Positions 12,160 through 23,464 of a stretch of DNA of 64,000 bases are shown in pieces. The stretch is from Ostrinia nubilalis (Eukaryota; Arthropoda; Insecta; Lepidoptera; Crambidae). The translations under genes and the position numbers were made by a program. The notes under the pieces are model-generated. The model was not told where the DNA came from. It searched no databases and saw only the letters and a list, made by a program, of their open reading frames with translations. The stretch covers positions 6,344,001-6,408,000 of the forward strand of contig NC_087109.1 of assembly GCF_963855985.1 (NCBI RefSeq), given 5' to 3'. Numbering within the stretch: position 1 is the first letter of the stretch; the number at the start of each line of letters is the position of its first letter.

Positions 12160-13902
12160 TAGGGTTGCCATTTACCAATATTTTTTCAAAGTCCATATTT
12201 CATTTCAGTATTCACTTTGAATTTTAAAAATCAAAACTCTGACCTAGTACACAACATTCGCCAATTGACTTAGCAAACGACTGACTTAAAAAAAAACGCT
12301 GTCGTACTAAATATTTGGCCAAACTGGTATCAATTAAATTTCTTTAAGGAGGTTGATTTTATCCTTGAGAAAAGTACCTGCATTTGATGTCTAATAATTA
12401 GAGTTTAATATCCATAAACTGCAATTTTGATTAAATTTTATTCAATTTAGGAAATGCACATAAATTAAGTATAATGTTATATTCATTTAAATATTATATT
12501 TAGCCTTTCTTTTATTTAAGTCATCTAAGTTGGTTTATTTGCTGATTTTTAAGAAGTGGATATTTATATTTATTCCATAAATATCCATATTTTTTAACGA
12601 GTTTATAAAAAAAAACAAGTAGACTTTGTATCTTTGAAGAATAACAAAAAAAAACGTTAAAAAAATATCCCTCTTTCAGGCCTCGTGCGTGACGCACTTA
12701 AGGGAGAGTCCGGTAATTTGGACCAGTTTTTTTCAATCCCATTTTACACATAGTTTTCTTTTGTTTTTGCTAATGTTCATGGTATATAATTAAAGAGAAA
12801 TTATTCAACTTACTATTTCATAGGTATTGATCAACATGATTTTTGTATATTTAGCACAAATCAACAAAATACGAGTTCAGAGCTTCGGTCCAATTTAGCC
12901 AACCGGTTCGATAATTTGTACCACAGGGTTACTAATTTGGATTTCAATAAATTTCAAGCCTATAAAAAAACTATGGCAAAATATTATACGATACATTCTT
13001 AACAAATTAGGTAACGAAAAGGAACAGTAGTTAATAACATAGACAATCGATATTGTTTTACACGTTATCACGATTTTGAGTAAAAGTTTTGTAATTCCAA
13101 TTATCGTAACGCACACTTGTACTTAATCTACTTTGCCAGTCTTTTGCTTTCATTTATTGTTAGTCAAACATAACTACGCTATTATAACTTCGAAATATGA
13201 TTTACTAAAAAAAAATTCAAAATCCTTTGGTAAAGTTCCATACAACTTGATGTGGTACAATTTAACCGACTAGGTGATAGTGCTTTTAAAAAATCGGTAA
13301 AAAATATAGCTTATAAATACCGAAAAATGTTTCAAATAATTGTAATCCACACTAATTTCCGCTTCTAAATAATATATTAGAAACACCATGTGATAAAATT
13401 TAACTAAATTACAAACTAAACATGCATTGTCAAAAGTTACTTGAAAACAATGAAAAAATACTTTTCAAAATTAAACACACGTGTTCGTTGTCACGGCAAA
13501 AACCACATGGCCGATATTAATTGAATTTAGTTGTGTATCGCTGAGTGTTGCAATTACAGACATTCAATAAATACTTTACGAAATATGAGGGTGGTACAAT
13601 TTACCCGGCGGTACAATATACCGAACTCTCCCCTAACATGTCTGTTTTTTTCATGAAAATAACCAAAACAGTAAATAACACAAAAAAGGCAATATTTTTA
13701 TAAACGAGTATTTTTATTCTTGTCTCAACAATATTTATTTACGCAATTCTTAAAAAAAACTGTTTAGGTAGGCAGAAAAAATAAAACTGAATATACATAT
13801 ACCTCTTATTATCACTGATATGATCGGAAAATTAAACAAAAAATAAATACTAACTTGTAGACTATAACATAGAGATTTCTGCCCTATTAAATGGCAACCC
13901 TA
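12160..13902. repeat. Outer pair of 14 bp inverted repeats enclosing 1.7 kb
   Basis: TAGGGTTGCCATTT (12160-12173) is exactly reversed at 13889-13902. This could be the boundary of a larger non-autonomous element into which the 12701-13633 element inserted, or chance. No transposase is seen inside. Confidence 0.35.
12701..13633. mobile_element. Inverted-repeat element with reiterated GGTACAATTTACC motif
   Basis: The ends GGGAGAGTCCGGTAATTTG (12702) and CCGAACTCTCCCCTA (13621-13635) are inverted repeats flanked by TA. The GGTACAATTTACC motif or variants recur inside in both orientations: near 12713, 12888-12905, 12918, 13252 and twice at 13591-13620. No ORF. Three other elements in the window share this plan (terminal motif repeated internally): 44167, 49022 and 57328. 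Superfamily unassigned; TA flanks would fit a Tc1/mariner-like enzyme. Confidence 0.6.
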
Positions 13903-14430
13903 ATCCGAAGGCATCCTAACGGTACCGGGACATAACTCGCAGACCGCGAACGTTACTTTTTATGCTATTTTTCCTTTGACCTCTATCGGTCGCGTTCGAT
14001 TTACAAATCGATATTTTAATCGATTAGAGATTTCGAATTTTGCTATCTTAAGTTACATTTGTCTAGTTACGTTGTAGTTTAAAAACGAGTGTTTCATTAA
14101 TTTACTAACGTTATGACGAAGTAAATTATAACTAATTTTCTATGACTTGCTCAAGATTTTTTATTGCTCTACATTTAGGTATATCATAATACTCATTTAC
14201 ATTAGTAAATAGCTGAGAGTCTCTGACTAGAATATTCTCTGCCTAGGACACTTTTACATTTTCATTGTGTCTTTACTTTTGAACCCCTTACAAACAAATT
14301 AGAATGGCAGTTTAGTTTACTATCCTAATACCTACACAATTTCCCACCATTGAAAAAAACGTGAAATCAAAACCCCATAAACTTTAAATGCAGTCTTGAA
14401 ACACATAACATTTCTTCCATGATCACGTTA
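13903..14430. other. Intergenic, no gene seen
   Basis: AT-rich; no coding or repeat signature. Confidence 0.4.
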
Positions 14431-14830
14431 ATTAGAGGATCGAACCGAAGAGGTTCGTTCGCCTTATTAATTATCTTTAACTCTTATCGCCGATTCGATT
14501 ATGACAAAAAGCTCATATTGGGGACTCTAATTGCGTCCAACGCCGGTCGAAATTAAAAAGAAAAATTGCGAGGCAAGAATCCCGCCTATTTTTAAAAATG
14601 GAACTCGTCGATGATTCGCTTAATTGTCAAACCAATCACGTAGCAGCCGCGACGCGGCCGCCGGCGCGCCGCGGGACGCGGGGGATGAACGTTCCAATAT
14701 TCGAATACTATATTTTTTATGCACTCAAAGCATCGCAATGCTACATGTAATTGGCCTGGCGGGCGTTTTAGTACCAAATTAATTACAGAGCCGAGACAAA
14801 CTAGATAAAACTGCAATTAGCCGGATTACA
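14431..14830. promoter_or_regulatory. Candidate cis-regulatory block (low confidence)
   Basis: A ~400 bp patch of balanced composition in AT-rich DNA has repeated homeodomain-type cores (TTAATTA, TTAATTG, CAATTAG, CCAAATTAATTA) and a CpG-dense segment (GCGGCCGCCGGCGCGCCGCG, near 14653). No repeat structure and no convincing ORF. Such composition is typical of insect enhancers or conserved non-coding elements, but function is inference. Confidence 0.25.
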
Positions 14831-15977
14831 GACTACGCTTGTAGTTTATTGCTTTGATGCATTACGTAAAATAAAATTGTGACACAATAAAATAAATGTA
14901 AAAGAATAAAAACAGATTAGGTGACGCAGCAATATCATTACTATTTTTCACACAGCGTGAATGAGCCGTGCTTTGACAAAAGAGGTCTCATTGACACACC
15001 GGAGTCTCGAGAAAAGGTTTTTGAGCGGGAAAAAAATCATTTATCAAATAAATGCATTCCTTGTTATGTCTTTGCGCAGCGTGACTGCAAAAACTAGTTG
15101 AATAATAAGGTTGGCAACACTGGGAGCCGAGGGTAGCCGACGCGAGCCGAACGAACGCGAAGATTAGCTGCGCGCGCTTTTTGTTTGCATCAATCGATGC
15201 GCGAGCGCATTCGTACGATGAATAATTCAAAAATTGACATGAAATGGCGTATGGTTCTTTTTTTAAATGAAAGGTGCCCGATTGAGGACTGTAACCGCCT
15301 GACGAATTCATTGGCCAACGGCTTTTTGCGTTCAGTAATTGCTGTATTTACTTTATAGATTATGAAATTAATTTATTCGTTGTATTTACGCCGGTGATCT
15401 GCAGTTTTTCTCGAATCTTCGACCTATTTCGAGAATGCTAAGCGCATAATATGGTCAGCTATAAGGTTTTTACTGTCAAACCACAAAATAAGCTTTTGCC
15501 TTGAGCTGCTAAAACCCCATTCGGTGTTTGTTGGTCCATTAAATGCTATATCAAATGGCTGTAGGCGCGTCTGACAACTTGTGAGAAGTATTTAGCTGCT
15601 TCTTTGTGTTTCTATAATTTGATATTTTTTACAGGTTTACAGCTAAGTAATACTAAATTATGTAAATTAAATTAATATACGTACGGAGATTTTACTAAGT
15701 GTCATAAGCAATTTATTTTTCATCTTCTATCAAGTAGGTTGTGTGTGATATCTGAGGTTAGACTCCTAGTGTCAGTCTCAGTCTGACTGGAATGGATTAA
15801 CAGTGATCTTCGATGAATTTTTTCGAAAATGACTTCTTTATTAAAAATCAGACTGATCCAAAACCGCAATGGGAATCCTAACCAAACAGCAAAAGTAGTT
15901 TTTGACTCTGTACATCCCACGAACCGTCTTCCTGTCATCTTAAGTGACATAAACTGAAACGGTTGGTAAAGCCCTCT
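14831..15977. other. Intergenic with a CpG-rich patch at 15125-15215
   Basis: The patch GAGCCGACGCGAGCC-like sequence to CGCGAGCGCATTCG is GC-rich relative to its neighbours and could be a promoter. The 107-codon minus-strand open frame across it has no recognisable domain, so no gene is called. Confidence 0.35.
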
Positions 15978-16123
15978 CGCCCGTATTCACAAACGATACT
16001 TGCTTAAGTGAAGCAGCAAATCGAACGCACAGCGATGAATAGAGCTCTGTGAATGGTTCGTGTGTGATCCTGTGCGTCCACGCACACTGTGAGACCTCAT
16101 AGTAATGTTTGTGAATACAGGCG
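15978..16123 (+). mobile_element. MITE, family C copy 1
   Basis: ~146 bp element with termini CGCCCGTATTCACAAAC and GTTTGTGAATACAGGCG, and body AAGTGAAGCAGCAAATCGAA and TGAGACCTCATAGTAATG. Flanked on both sides by TCT, a likely 3 bp target duplication. Other copies: 16751, 22696, 59047, and a half copy at 42223. Confidence 0.85.
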
Positions 16124-16186
16124 TCTGTCATTTACCATTGTTCACACTGGCGCCCTCAATACAGTCTTACACGTCTAGAAATTAAG

Positions 16187-16588
16187 ATGCGCGCCAAAAA
16201 AATGATAATTAATTCAAGTAATTCCGTTAATGATGCGCCTGGGCCTGGCTCGATTTCCAAGTACAAGGCAATCTTGCAATCTGGATTCTGCTTGCGATCG
16301 GAAGATACCGGACTCAGTTTTTGGATAAATGACTTCATCCAGCTGGGTTATGGATATGACCAGTTTTTGCAAAGCACCCTGACAGTCCAGGATAATTTCA
16401 TTAATTTTAACATGCTTAGCGCAGTTGAGCGCATACAACTACTTGCATATTGCATAGCAAGAATAACTGCCCGTAATTGGTCGCGTTTCCAGTTAAGATG
16501 TTGTGACGAGTTGATGTATTGGACAATGAATATCAGGCGGTTAGCACGTGATAAATTTGGTTGTACAGTTGTATGGCAGAAATTATAA
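16187..16588 (+). CDS. Hypothetical protein, 133 aa, unrecognised
   Basis: An uninterrupted ATG-to-TAA frame between two same-orientation family C MITEs (15978 and 16751). The composition is protein-like and mixed rather than low-complexity. It has a tryptophan- and cysteine-containing C-terminal half (AARITARNW-like basic segments, CCDELMYW, RRLARDKFGC). I see no signal peptide, membrane helix or family motif I can name. The codons are more balanced than the AT-rich surroundings. It could be a small lineage-specific gene, an old viral or transposon-derived ORF, or an exon remnant. The start is the first in-frame ATG; a second lies five codons on. Confidence 0.35.
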   Translation: MRAKKMIINSSNSVNDAPGPGSISKYKAILQSGFCLRSEDTGLSFWINDFIQLGYGYDQFLQSTLTVQDNFINFNMLSAVERIQLLAYCIARITARNWSRFQLRCCDELMYWTMNIRRLARDKFGCTVVWQKL

Positions 16589-16750
16589 TTTGAATAATTA
16601 ACGAAGCTTTTTTAAACTATGATGACTGTTGAAGTTCCTGGCTATCTATGTATGAATGTACTCTTTCATGATTTTTACACTAACATTCATTTTATTATGA
16701 TGATTTTATTCTCTAGTGGGAAACGAATCGGCAACTTCAGCAGACGACTA

Positions 16751-16904
16751 CGCCCATATTCAAAAACAATGCTTGCTTAAATGAAGCAGCAAATCGAACG
16801 CACAGCGTTGAATAGAGCTCTGTGATTGGTTCTTGTATGACTCTGTGCATCCTCGCGCACTGCAGCACTGTGAAACCTCATAGTAATGTTTGTGAATACG
16901 AGCG
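16751..16904 (+). mobile_element. MITE, family C copy 2
   Basis: Same body as 15978-16123 with diverged left terminus (CGCCCATATTCAAAAAC) and right terminus GTTTGTGAATACGAGCG. Same orientation as copy 1, about 630 bp downstream. Confidence 0.8.
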
Positions 16905-17111
16905 TTAGTCTTGTACACGAATATTTTCGTAGTAAAATCCTTCCATGATTAAACAAAAAAGGCCCAAAATAATATTTCGAACTCTGACCAACAGCGCAAC
17001 GTGCGCTTTAAAAGTCGTAAATGTACACTCAGTTTCACAAAAGTCTTGACACTTCGATATTTTAATGAGAGGGTAATTTAAATTTTTCATAGAGCTACTA
17101 AATCTAGTCAA

Positions 17112-17150
17112 AAAAGTTATTTATTTTCTGCAAATAGGCTTTTACGAGTA
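17112..17150 (-). repeat. Retroposon family R scrap
   Basis: TTATTTTCTGCAAATAGGCT matches the tail part of the family R repeat at 23335. Very short. Confidence 0.35.
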
Positions 17151-17154
17151 AATG

Positions 17155-17250
17155 CTGGATGCAAACCGCTACCAATTTTTTTATCTGGAAATCGTAGAGG
17201 GAGGCCTATGTTCAACAGTGGACGTCCTGTGGTTCAAATGATAACGATAA
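17155..17250 (+). mobile_element. RTE-clade LINE 3' scrap
   Basis: GATGCAAACCGCTACCAAT, then GGAGGCCTATGTTCAACAGT and GGACGTCCTGTGGTTCAAAT, is the RTE 3' end (cf. 47881-48200), frame-broken, ending in an ATGATAACGATAATGA tail. Confidence 0.65.
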
Positions 17251-18762
17251 TGAGGCTTTTAAAATCACTTTTAAACTTGCACTTTTTAATGTCGAATAAG
17301 TATTTTAATTCAGTAAAGACAACTCCGAGTTTCCTAAAAAAACGATGCGATACTTTTGCTCGAAAGGCTTATTTCAGAGGTTGCATGGAAATTAGGGACT
17401 GTTTTGTTTTATATTAAGTTTTATTCTCAATGTCAAGGTGTTACGAATTTTGTGACTGAGTGTACCTATTGTTACATCGGAAGTCTATGTTAATGGTATA
17501 CAAAAATCTGTATATTTTACCATGGAATTTGCAATAAGATATAGGTCATTCGAAAATATTTAGATCAGTGTTTCGAAAAGAAAATATGTTATTATCTTTT
17601 AAGTATTCATTCATTCAAAATAATTAAAATCAAATGCCTAATCAAGTTACTTATTCGTAAGTAAAAACGTCACTTACAACGTCCTACTTATTAAAACATT
17701 GAAAAAACGCTCTTTCAATATTTCAGGCGCAATTTTATAAAAAATATTTTTTCAGATTCTTTACGAGCTATGGAAACAAGGAGAGCTATTTCTGTGTCTA
17801 TGTTAGGTAGGTTAACTGTTCCTACGTCATAAGTTGGTTTCAAGATTTTACAACTAACTAACAAATTACATTTTGCACATGATTTAAATGTTGTAGAGTT
17901 GTTTCTAAGCGCTAGAGTTTTCTGCAAATTTGAAATAGACATGTTGACAGCACCAATCAATTGACGTACTTTTTAAAACTGTCAAAACGAAATTCTCCCA
18001 TAGATTTTGTATGGCACTACAAGCAAGTGACGTCACTATTTTGTCAACTCAATTAAACTACTTTTTTCAATTACAATGCGACCAAAAATCGTAATTTACA
18101 GGTAATTTAAAATTAATTAAGTTTTTAAGACTAGAATGAAGTGTCTTTTTAGTAAAGTTGTGATTTCGAATTATTGTAGAATGGTGTCAAATTGTCCATT
18201 GGTTCCTTAATAAACAAAAAAGTAATAAACTAGTTTGGTTTATTAACATAATTTGACATACACTTGAACATCTATGTGATTGTAATAGATGCTTATGCAA
18301 GAATAATGTACAGCCTGATGTGCTTTCGACGATACATGCATTACACAGTCATAGTTTGGGACACTCGTTAGTTTATTACGATATCACTGCTAGTGATGGG
18401 AAATTCATACGTACCTAAGTTGGCATATCGAAAGTGAATTTTTCAAAAAGCATAATTTAGGTCGCTTCATAAAAGGATTTATTAAATCGCTCCATAAATA
18501 GAGTTACTGACCATTTTAATTAGGTACGGTATTTAATGAATATTCTTCTAACATGACCAATTGCAGATTTTAAACAATATGAATCATGTCAGAAGCTTGT
18601 TGCGGCTCATATCGCCGAAAACTAACATTGTTTCAAAATTTATGTAGGTACCTACATCGTATCGCGTATCCATCACTTTTTCCAACTAAAGCAAATTAAT
18701 CTAAACAATGCACCATACGAACGAAATCGTTAATTAGGCATAGGTGCAGTGTTGATTGTAGG
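17251..18762. other. Intergenic, no gene seen
   Basis: AT-rich; only short unsupported frames. Confidence 0.4.
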
Positions 18763-18997
18763 TACATCAGATGATCAGACTTTTTTGGGGGTGTAGTGGG
18801 AGTTTACGTCAAACGCATTCGATGTCCACTGCGTAAAAAAATTACATTAAATGTATGACGGATTGTACAGCGCCCCTAGCGGAAACTTCTAAGAACTAAA
18901 ATGTTGATTTATTTTTAACGCGCTCGCTAGTGACGACGTTTGATGTAAATTCACACTAAGCCCTCTGATAATCTGAATAGTCTGATCATCTGATGTA
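18763..18997. mobile_element. Perfect 19 bp inverted repeats enclosing family A MITE copy 2
   Basis: TACATCAGATGATCAGACT at 18763-18781 is perfectly reversed at 18979-18997. Inside lies a family A element (18796-18957; GAGTTTACGTCAAACGC to CGTTTGATGTAAATTCAC). This is either one element with composite ends or a MITE inserted in another MITE. Confidence 0.65.
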
Positions 18998-19101
18998 CAG
19001 TCGACAGCACATCAAGCTATACATTTTCGTTGCAAAGTCGCCCCTATCGCAACTACGTAAGATACCACAGTGTTTACGTTGACGTGCTGTTGACCGTACA
19101 T
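18992..19101. mobile_element. MITE with GATGTACAGTCGACAGCAC ends
   Basis: The left end GATGTACAGTCGACAGCACA and the reverse complement of the right end (GATGTACGGTCAACAGCACG) are inverted repeats of ~24 bp. The core is CGTTGCAAAGTCGCCCCTAT. It abuts the preceding element directly. Related scraps: 5120-5275, 19106-19430, 59270-59345. Confidence 0.65.
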
Positions 19102-19720
19102 CAATTTGTTCGGCAATAGCTATTTTTGTTGCAAAATCGCACTTATGTTAACTCATTTAAGACGCCGGGTTCTGCAGAAATTTTCTGGCAGGTTCGGGTG
19201 GATATATTGCATTATTGTTTACACATGCACTGCCCGCGTGTTAGAACTTGACCTCTGTTATAATTTCATTCAAAAAACAAATGTTTCAATTTACGTCATA
19301 TATCACACATATCTTTACATACGCTTATCCCTTTTCATTGGTCATGAATAAAAACTGTGGCATCCTATTTCGATTCAATAAGAGCTATTTTACAACAAAA
19401 ACGTAAAGTTTGATGTGCTATTGACTGTATCCTGAAAATAAAATCTGAATGATGAGTTTTGATTTTTGCGTGCATTTTTAAATGTTTGAAAATGAATAAA
19501 TAATAAGGGACCTGTCTCCTGACATATCTCTATAGAGAATCTACTTAAGACTGTTGATGACTGTTCAGATTTTTATTAGAAAATAGCACCTATTACTGAA
19601 TAAGATGACATGGATGGCTGGATTAGCTAGATGCATTACTTTAAAGGAGCAGTTACTAATTATTAGTTTTATTAGTAATTATCACTACTTCGAAAAGTAA
19701 ATAAAAATGGATTTTACTCA
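19102..19720. other. Decayed MITE scraps, no gene
   Basis: Pieces such as GTTGCAAAATCGCACTTATG (19128) and AAAGTTTGATGTGCTATTGA (19405) belong to the MITE family just upstream. Nothing else identifiable. Confidence 0.4.
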
Positions 19721-19721
19721 C

Positions 19722-19942
19722 TTATATGATGAAAAAGACATGTTGCTATCGACACAAGTTGGATCATCCACAGCCCCACTAGTCGTCAGCATGAGGGTGT
19801 TCATTCGTGTTGTTGTGCCAACAGAAGCGAGTATCGATATGTTCGACGTGGTCACGCGCACAACACTAGTTGGCCAAAATCCGTTGACATTTCGTCAATA
19901 AGCCGGTCCGCATCGCACGTCACGTCACTAGTCGAGTCATAT
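19722..19942 (-). pseudogene. Candidate exon or exon remnant, unrecognised
   Basis: On the minus strand a strong acceptor (TTTTTTCTTTTTTCAG, ending at 19943) precedes a balanced-composition segment. That segment ends at a good donor (ATATAA|GTGAGT, 19721). One frame is open for 28 codons (contains CDADRLIDEMSTDFGQL) to a TGA. The next frame is then open to the donor (contains VDDPTCVDSNMSFSSYK), which would need a one-base shift. The plus strand is also open here for 64 codons. It may be a decayed exon. No family recognised. Confidence 0.28.
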
Positions 19943-20595
19943 CTGAAAAAAGAAAAAATATTTGAATTCAGAACTGAGCTGAGACGACAACAAATAATGT
20001 TGAAAATCACAGTCTTATAAAAATACTTTTTACTTTTAGAATAGATGGCATTATTTATACGACGGCAATTTATTCTCATTTTATTTCAGGAAATGAATAT
20101 ATTACCCTAGTGACTTTGTAAGTCCGTAGTTTTCCTACAACGTTTCATTTCATTGTTTATTTTGCGACATGAATTAGGTTGGCAAAACCTTTATGTTATT
20201 CTGGCTGCGATGCCAATACAAGTCATGTTAAGAGGACCCTATTATTCCTTTTACGGCGCATCCTAAAGTTTATGTCAATAAGTAAACAAATGGGAAACTA
20301 TAAGAACACATAATATTCTTTGTCGGGCAGAAAATCCAAGATGCTGGTAGAAATAAAACTAATACATAGCAGTAAAAAAAGTTTTCATTCGTATCTCGTT
20401 TCAAAGTAGAATTTCAGATAGGCTTCATCGGGGAATTTCCTTTGCCTCAACTTTTTTCAGATAAGATCCGAATTTATTAAGACTTGTTTTACAAAAAGCG
20501 TAATCGGTTCACACAAGTCACAATATTGATGCGGAAAATATCTCGGCAATAATCTAACACGGGTACTGAACTCCGCATCAGATTTGACGAGATAG
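19943..20595. other. Intergenic, no gene seen
   Basis: AT-rich; no feature identified. Confidence 0.4.
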
Positions 20596-20599
20596 TGAA

Positions 20600-20712
20600 G
20601 CATGTTTGTTCGGCCGAACCGGCTCGGCGGCCATATTGCGGGTGATTGACAGCTGTCAATGTTGGCGGCACTGCGACGCGTTGCCGCGCCTGTGCCACGG
20701 TACACGGAGCAC
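20600..20712. promoter_or_regulatory. CpG-rich patch, possible promoter/first exon
   Basis: About 110 bp of GC-rich sequence (CCGGCTCGGCGGCCATATTG, then GGCACTGCGACGCGTTGCCG) in AT-rich DNA. Open frames exist on both strands but none has a recognisable product. In insect genomes such patches are often 5' ends of genes; this is inference from composition only. Confidence 0.22.
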
Positions 20713-21620
20713 CACTAATTCTATTTTTAAAAACATTTTGTTTTTTTATTCGGTTCCTTTTCGTCTAGGTCGACCTATTTGTAATGCTTCTACTTTTTTA
20801 TCGACAAAATACCTAGTTTGCGATAATAACATGAACTGTTGGGGGAAAACCCAACCAAACATAAATAGGAAAAGCTACTGTAGTTTACAGCTAATCGCAA
20901 ATAATAATATATTACCTACTTATATTATGTATAAACATTTCTGTTACATTTTCTCTACCTAAATAGGTATAAGAATGTCTTTATTCAACACACTCATATG
21001 AAACATACTTAGTTAACATTTTAGGCCAATTGAGTTATAATTCATTGGAAGTTCAACATAGAAGAGTTTGATAATAATTATATTATAGAGTTGTAATACA
21101 GGCAAGTTACTGAAAAACGTTTTTGTTCTTGTTTCAAAAATCAAAATTGTGTAGAGATTTTACAAGGCTGCTTGTTGCTCCAACCAGTCAATCTGGAAGT
21201 CATTGGAGTCTTTGAAGGTTCAGCAGTGGACATCTTAAAAAATACTAATCATTTGTGTGCAGTTATAAAAAAACGTTTTTAAGTATGTTCATATCCCTTG
21301 TTTAGTACCCATAGTGGACATAGTACAAGCTTTGCTTAGTTAGGGATTAGAGGCGCAGTGTAAAATGTCCAAGGAATCCAAGGACCCATTTATTATTTAT
21401 TACGCAAGTTCGTTACGTAGCAATAACGTAAATGCGGTAAAGTACTACTTCAAACCGCTAGATAACTACGACCCATCTTAGATCTTAAGGAAAACCAATC
21501 AAATCTTATACTTGCGTACAACACAAATCATACTTTACGACCAAAATAGCGTCACACGTACTTGACATTACACATAAATATTATTGCAAATAAAAGTTAC
21601 GCTACTTAGTTAAGATAATA
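20713..21620. other. Intergenic; RTE scrap near 21195-21240
   Basis: TGGAAGTCATTGGAGTCTTT then GGTTCAGCAGTGGACATC (21192-21236) resembles the RTE LINE 3' end. Otherwise nothing. Confidence 0.45.
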
Positions 21621-21741
21621 AGGCCGAGTTACACCATCTTACTTTAACATTAACAAACGTCAAAAGTCTGTCAAACTCCATACAAAAATCACCGGTTATG
21701 GTTATAGTCATAGTTAAAATAACGTGGTGCAACTCAGCCTA
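21621..21741. mobile_element. MITE, family D copy 1
   Basis: Termini GGCCGAGTTACACCATCTTA and the reverse of GTGGTGCAACTCAGCC, with centre AAAGTCTGTCAAACTCCATA and CACCGGTTATGGTTATAG. There are five copies of this ~110-120 bp family in the window (21621, 21987, 23219, 23465, 31961), three of them within 2 kb. Confidence 0.85.
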
Positions 21742-21986
21742 TGTATTGATGTATCTATTTTGATTATTTTAAAGGTCGTTTAGTTAGTAAAGATTTTGCC
21801 TTATGTAAAGTGGAAAAATAAATCCATACTGCTTATTCCGCAGTTTCGTACTGAGGCAGATTTTACAGTACATTTTAAACAATGTTACAAAAAATTATAG
21901 ATTTTTGCATTATTACTTAGCAGTTCAAATATTATACACTGTGAAGTACCTACATGTTTTAGTAGTGTACTGTACCCAAACACTTT

Positions 21987-22094
21987 GGCTGGGTTGCACC
22001 ATCTTACTTTAACTTTAACAAACGTCAAAAGCCTGACAAACTCTATCGTTTAAAGAAGAATCTAAGTTAAAGATAAGGTGGTACAACTCAGCCT
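21987..22094. mobile_element. MITE, family D copy 2
   Basis: GGCTGGGTTGCACCATCTTA to GGTGGTACAACTCAGCC; lacks part of the centre present in copy 1. Confidence 0.85.
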
Positions 22095-22695
22095 TACTGT
22101 TAGACCTCTACTCATGGGTTATAGAGGTAGAAATACTTAATAGAATGAGTACCTATTTATTAATTTATTTAAAACATAGAATAGGCACATCAAGGAAACC
22201 ATCATGTTACATCTCATGTAGTTGAAATATTGTGCTAAAATAAAACTTGGTGGGGGCACTACCGTGCCCCCAGATAAAACTTTGATTCCTTGTAATTTCA
22301 TAATTACTTCAAAACACCAATTTCCCAATCAAAGGACCAAATAATTTTCAATTATATCGAATGTCGCCTTACCAATTCGGTTCTGTTATGACACAGCACG
22401 TCGACAACTTTCGAGTTTCGTCGCCTCTACGTCGATAAGATCGGCGGCTATCGACAATCTGCGCTGACAGCACTAGTCGCGATAGTATCTAGACGGGCAC
22501 ACCACTGGGCGTGGAATTCCAATTAGGATATTATTTTTTAAATATATTTTAACTGATATTTATTACGATAAAAGGTGTAGCTTAATATTTTAAAGATGTT
22601 CCTTATTTATCACCTGCAAGGAGTTTTCATAAGATCTTTTTGATAAGTTAATTTTCAATATTATCCTTGAAAAAGAAGCTGACAAAAGTTACTGA
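22095..22695. other. Intergenic; CpG-richer patch at 22395-22515
   Basis: The patch around CGATAAGATCGGCGGCTATC has no recognisable coding content. Confidence 0.35.
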
Positions 22696-22892
22696 CACCC
22701 GTATTCACAAACGATACTTGTATAAGCGAAGTAGCAACGCTATGTGAAGTCGAACGCACAGCCTACGTGAAATAGAGTTCTGTGATTGCGATTGGTTCAC
22801 TCAAGTATTGTCTATGAATAGGTTTTTGGGACCCTGTGCGTCCACGCGTACTGTGTGTGAGACCCCATAGTAATGTTTCTCAGCACTGGCCC
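22696..22892 (+). mobile_element. MITE, family C copy 3 (with internal expansion)
   Basis: ACCCGTATTCACAAACGATA to CCATAGTAATGTTTCTCAGC. The middle contains about 40 extra bases relative to copy 1, and the right terminus is diverged. Confidence 0.7.
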
Positions 22893-23218
22893 CTATCATG
22901 ACTATCAGTTGGAGGTAAGATAGCCAGTTCCTCTGTGGTTGAGGTTTCTGAGTGAAGCTCGCTTCCACCTTCGGCCTGATCATCACTTTCCATCTGGCGA
23001 GATGCTGGCCAAGAGGTTTCCCATTGTAAGTACCTAACTAAAGTAAAAGTTTCAAACTTTATGAAACAAAATCATTGTTGTAATATTGTTATGGTGACAG
23101 ACTTAGGTAAGAAAATAGTAAGTCAGGTGGACTTGGAACAAGTCCTACAATGAACCAAAAGTCTTACTATTAGAACACAGAGGCGTTTAGAGTTGTGCAC
23201 AATCGTTGGTATAACAAA

Positions 23219-23332
23219 CGCCTGGGTCATCATCTTACTTTAACTCTAGCTAACATTAAAATTAAGTCTGTCAAAGTCCACACAAAACACCAGTTAAAGT
23301 TATAGTTACGGTTAAAGTTAAGGTGCAACTTA
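23219..23332. mobile_element. MITE, family D copy 3, degraded ends
   Basis: CTGGGTCATCATCTTACTTT, then GTCTGTCAAAGTCCACACAA and CGGTTAAAGTTAAGGTGCAA match family D. Confidence 0.7.
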
Positions 23333-23334
23333 AA

Positions 23335-23462
23335 AAACTCATAAAACTCATTTATTTTTGCAAATAGGCTTTAAAAAAGCACTTTTACACGTCTCAGTAT
23401 TAACCCTACCACTGCTTCGGGACAATAAATGGACCAGTGCTGAGAAGAAGCAGCGCAACTCT
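23335..23462 (-). repeat. Retroposon 3' fragment, family R
   Basis: TTGCAAATAGGCTTTAAAAA to GCTGAGAAGAAGCAGCGCAA, a longer version of 10095-10206. It is sandwiched between two family D MITEs with only a few bases on either side, suggesting insertions near one another. Confidence 0.6.
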
Positions 23463-23464
23463 AA

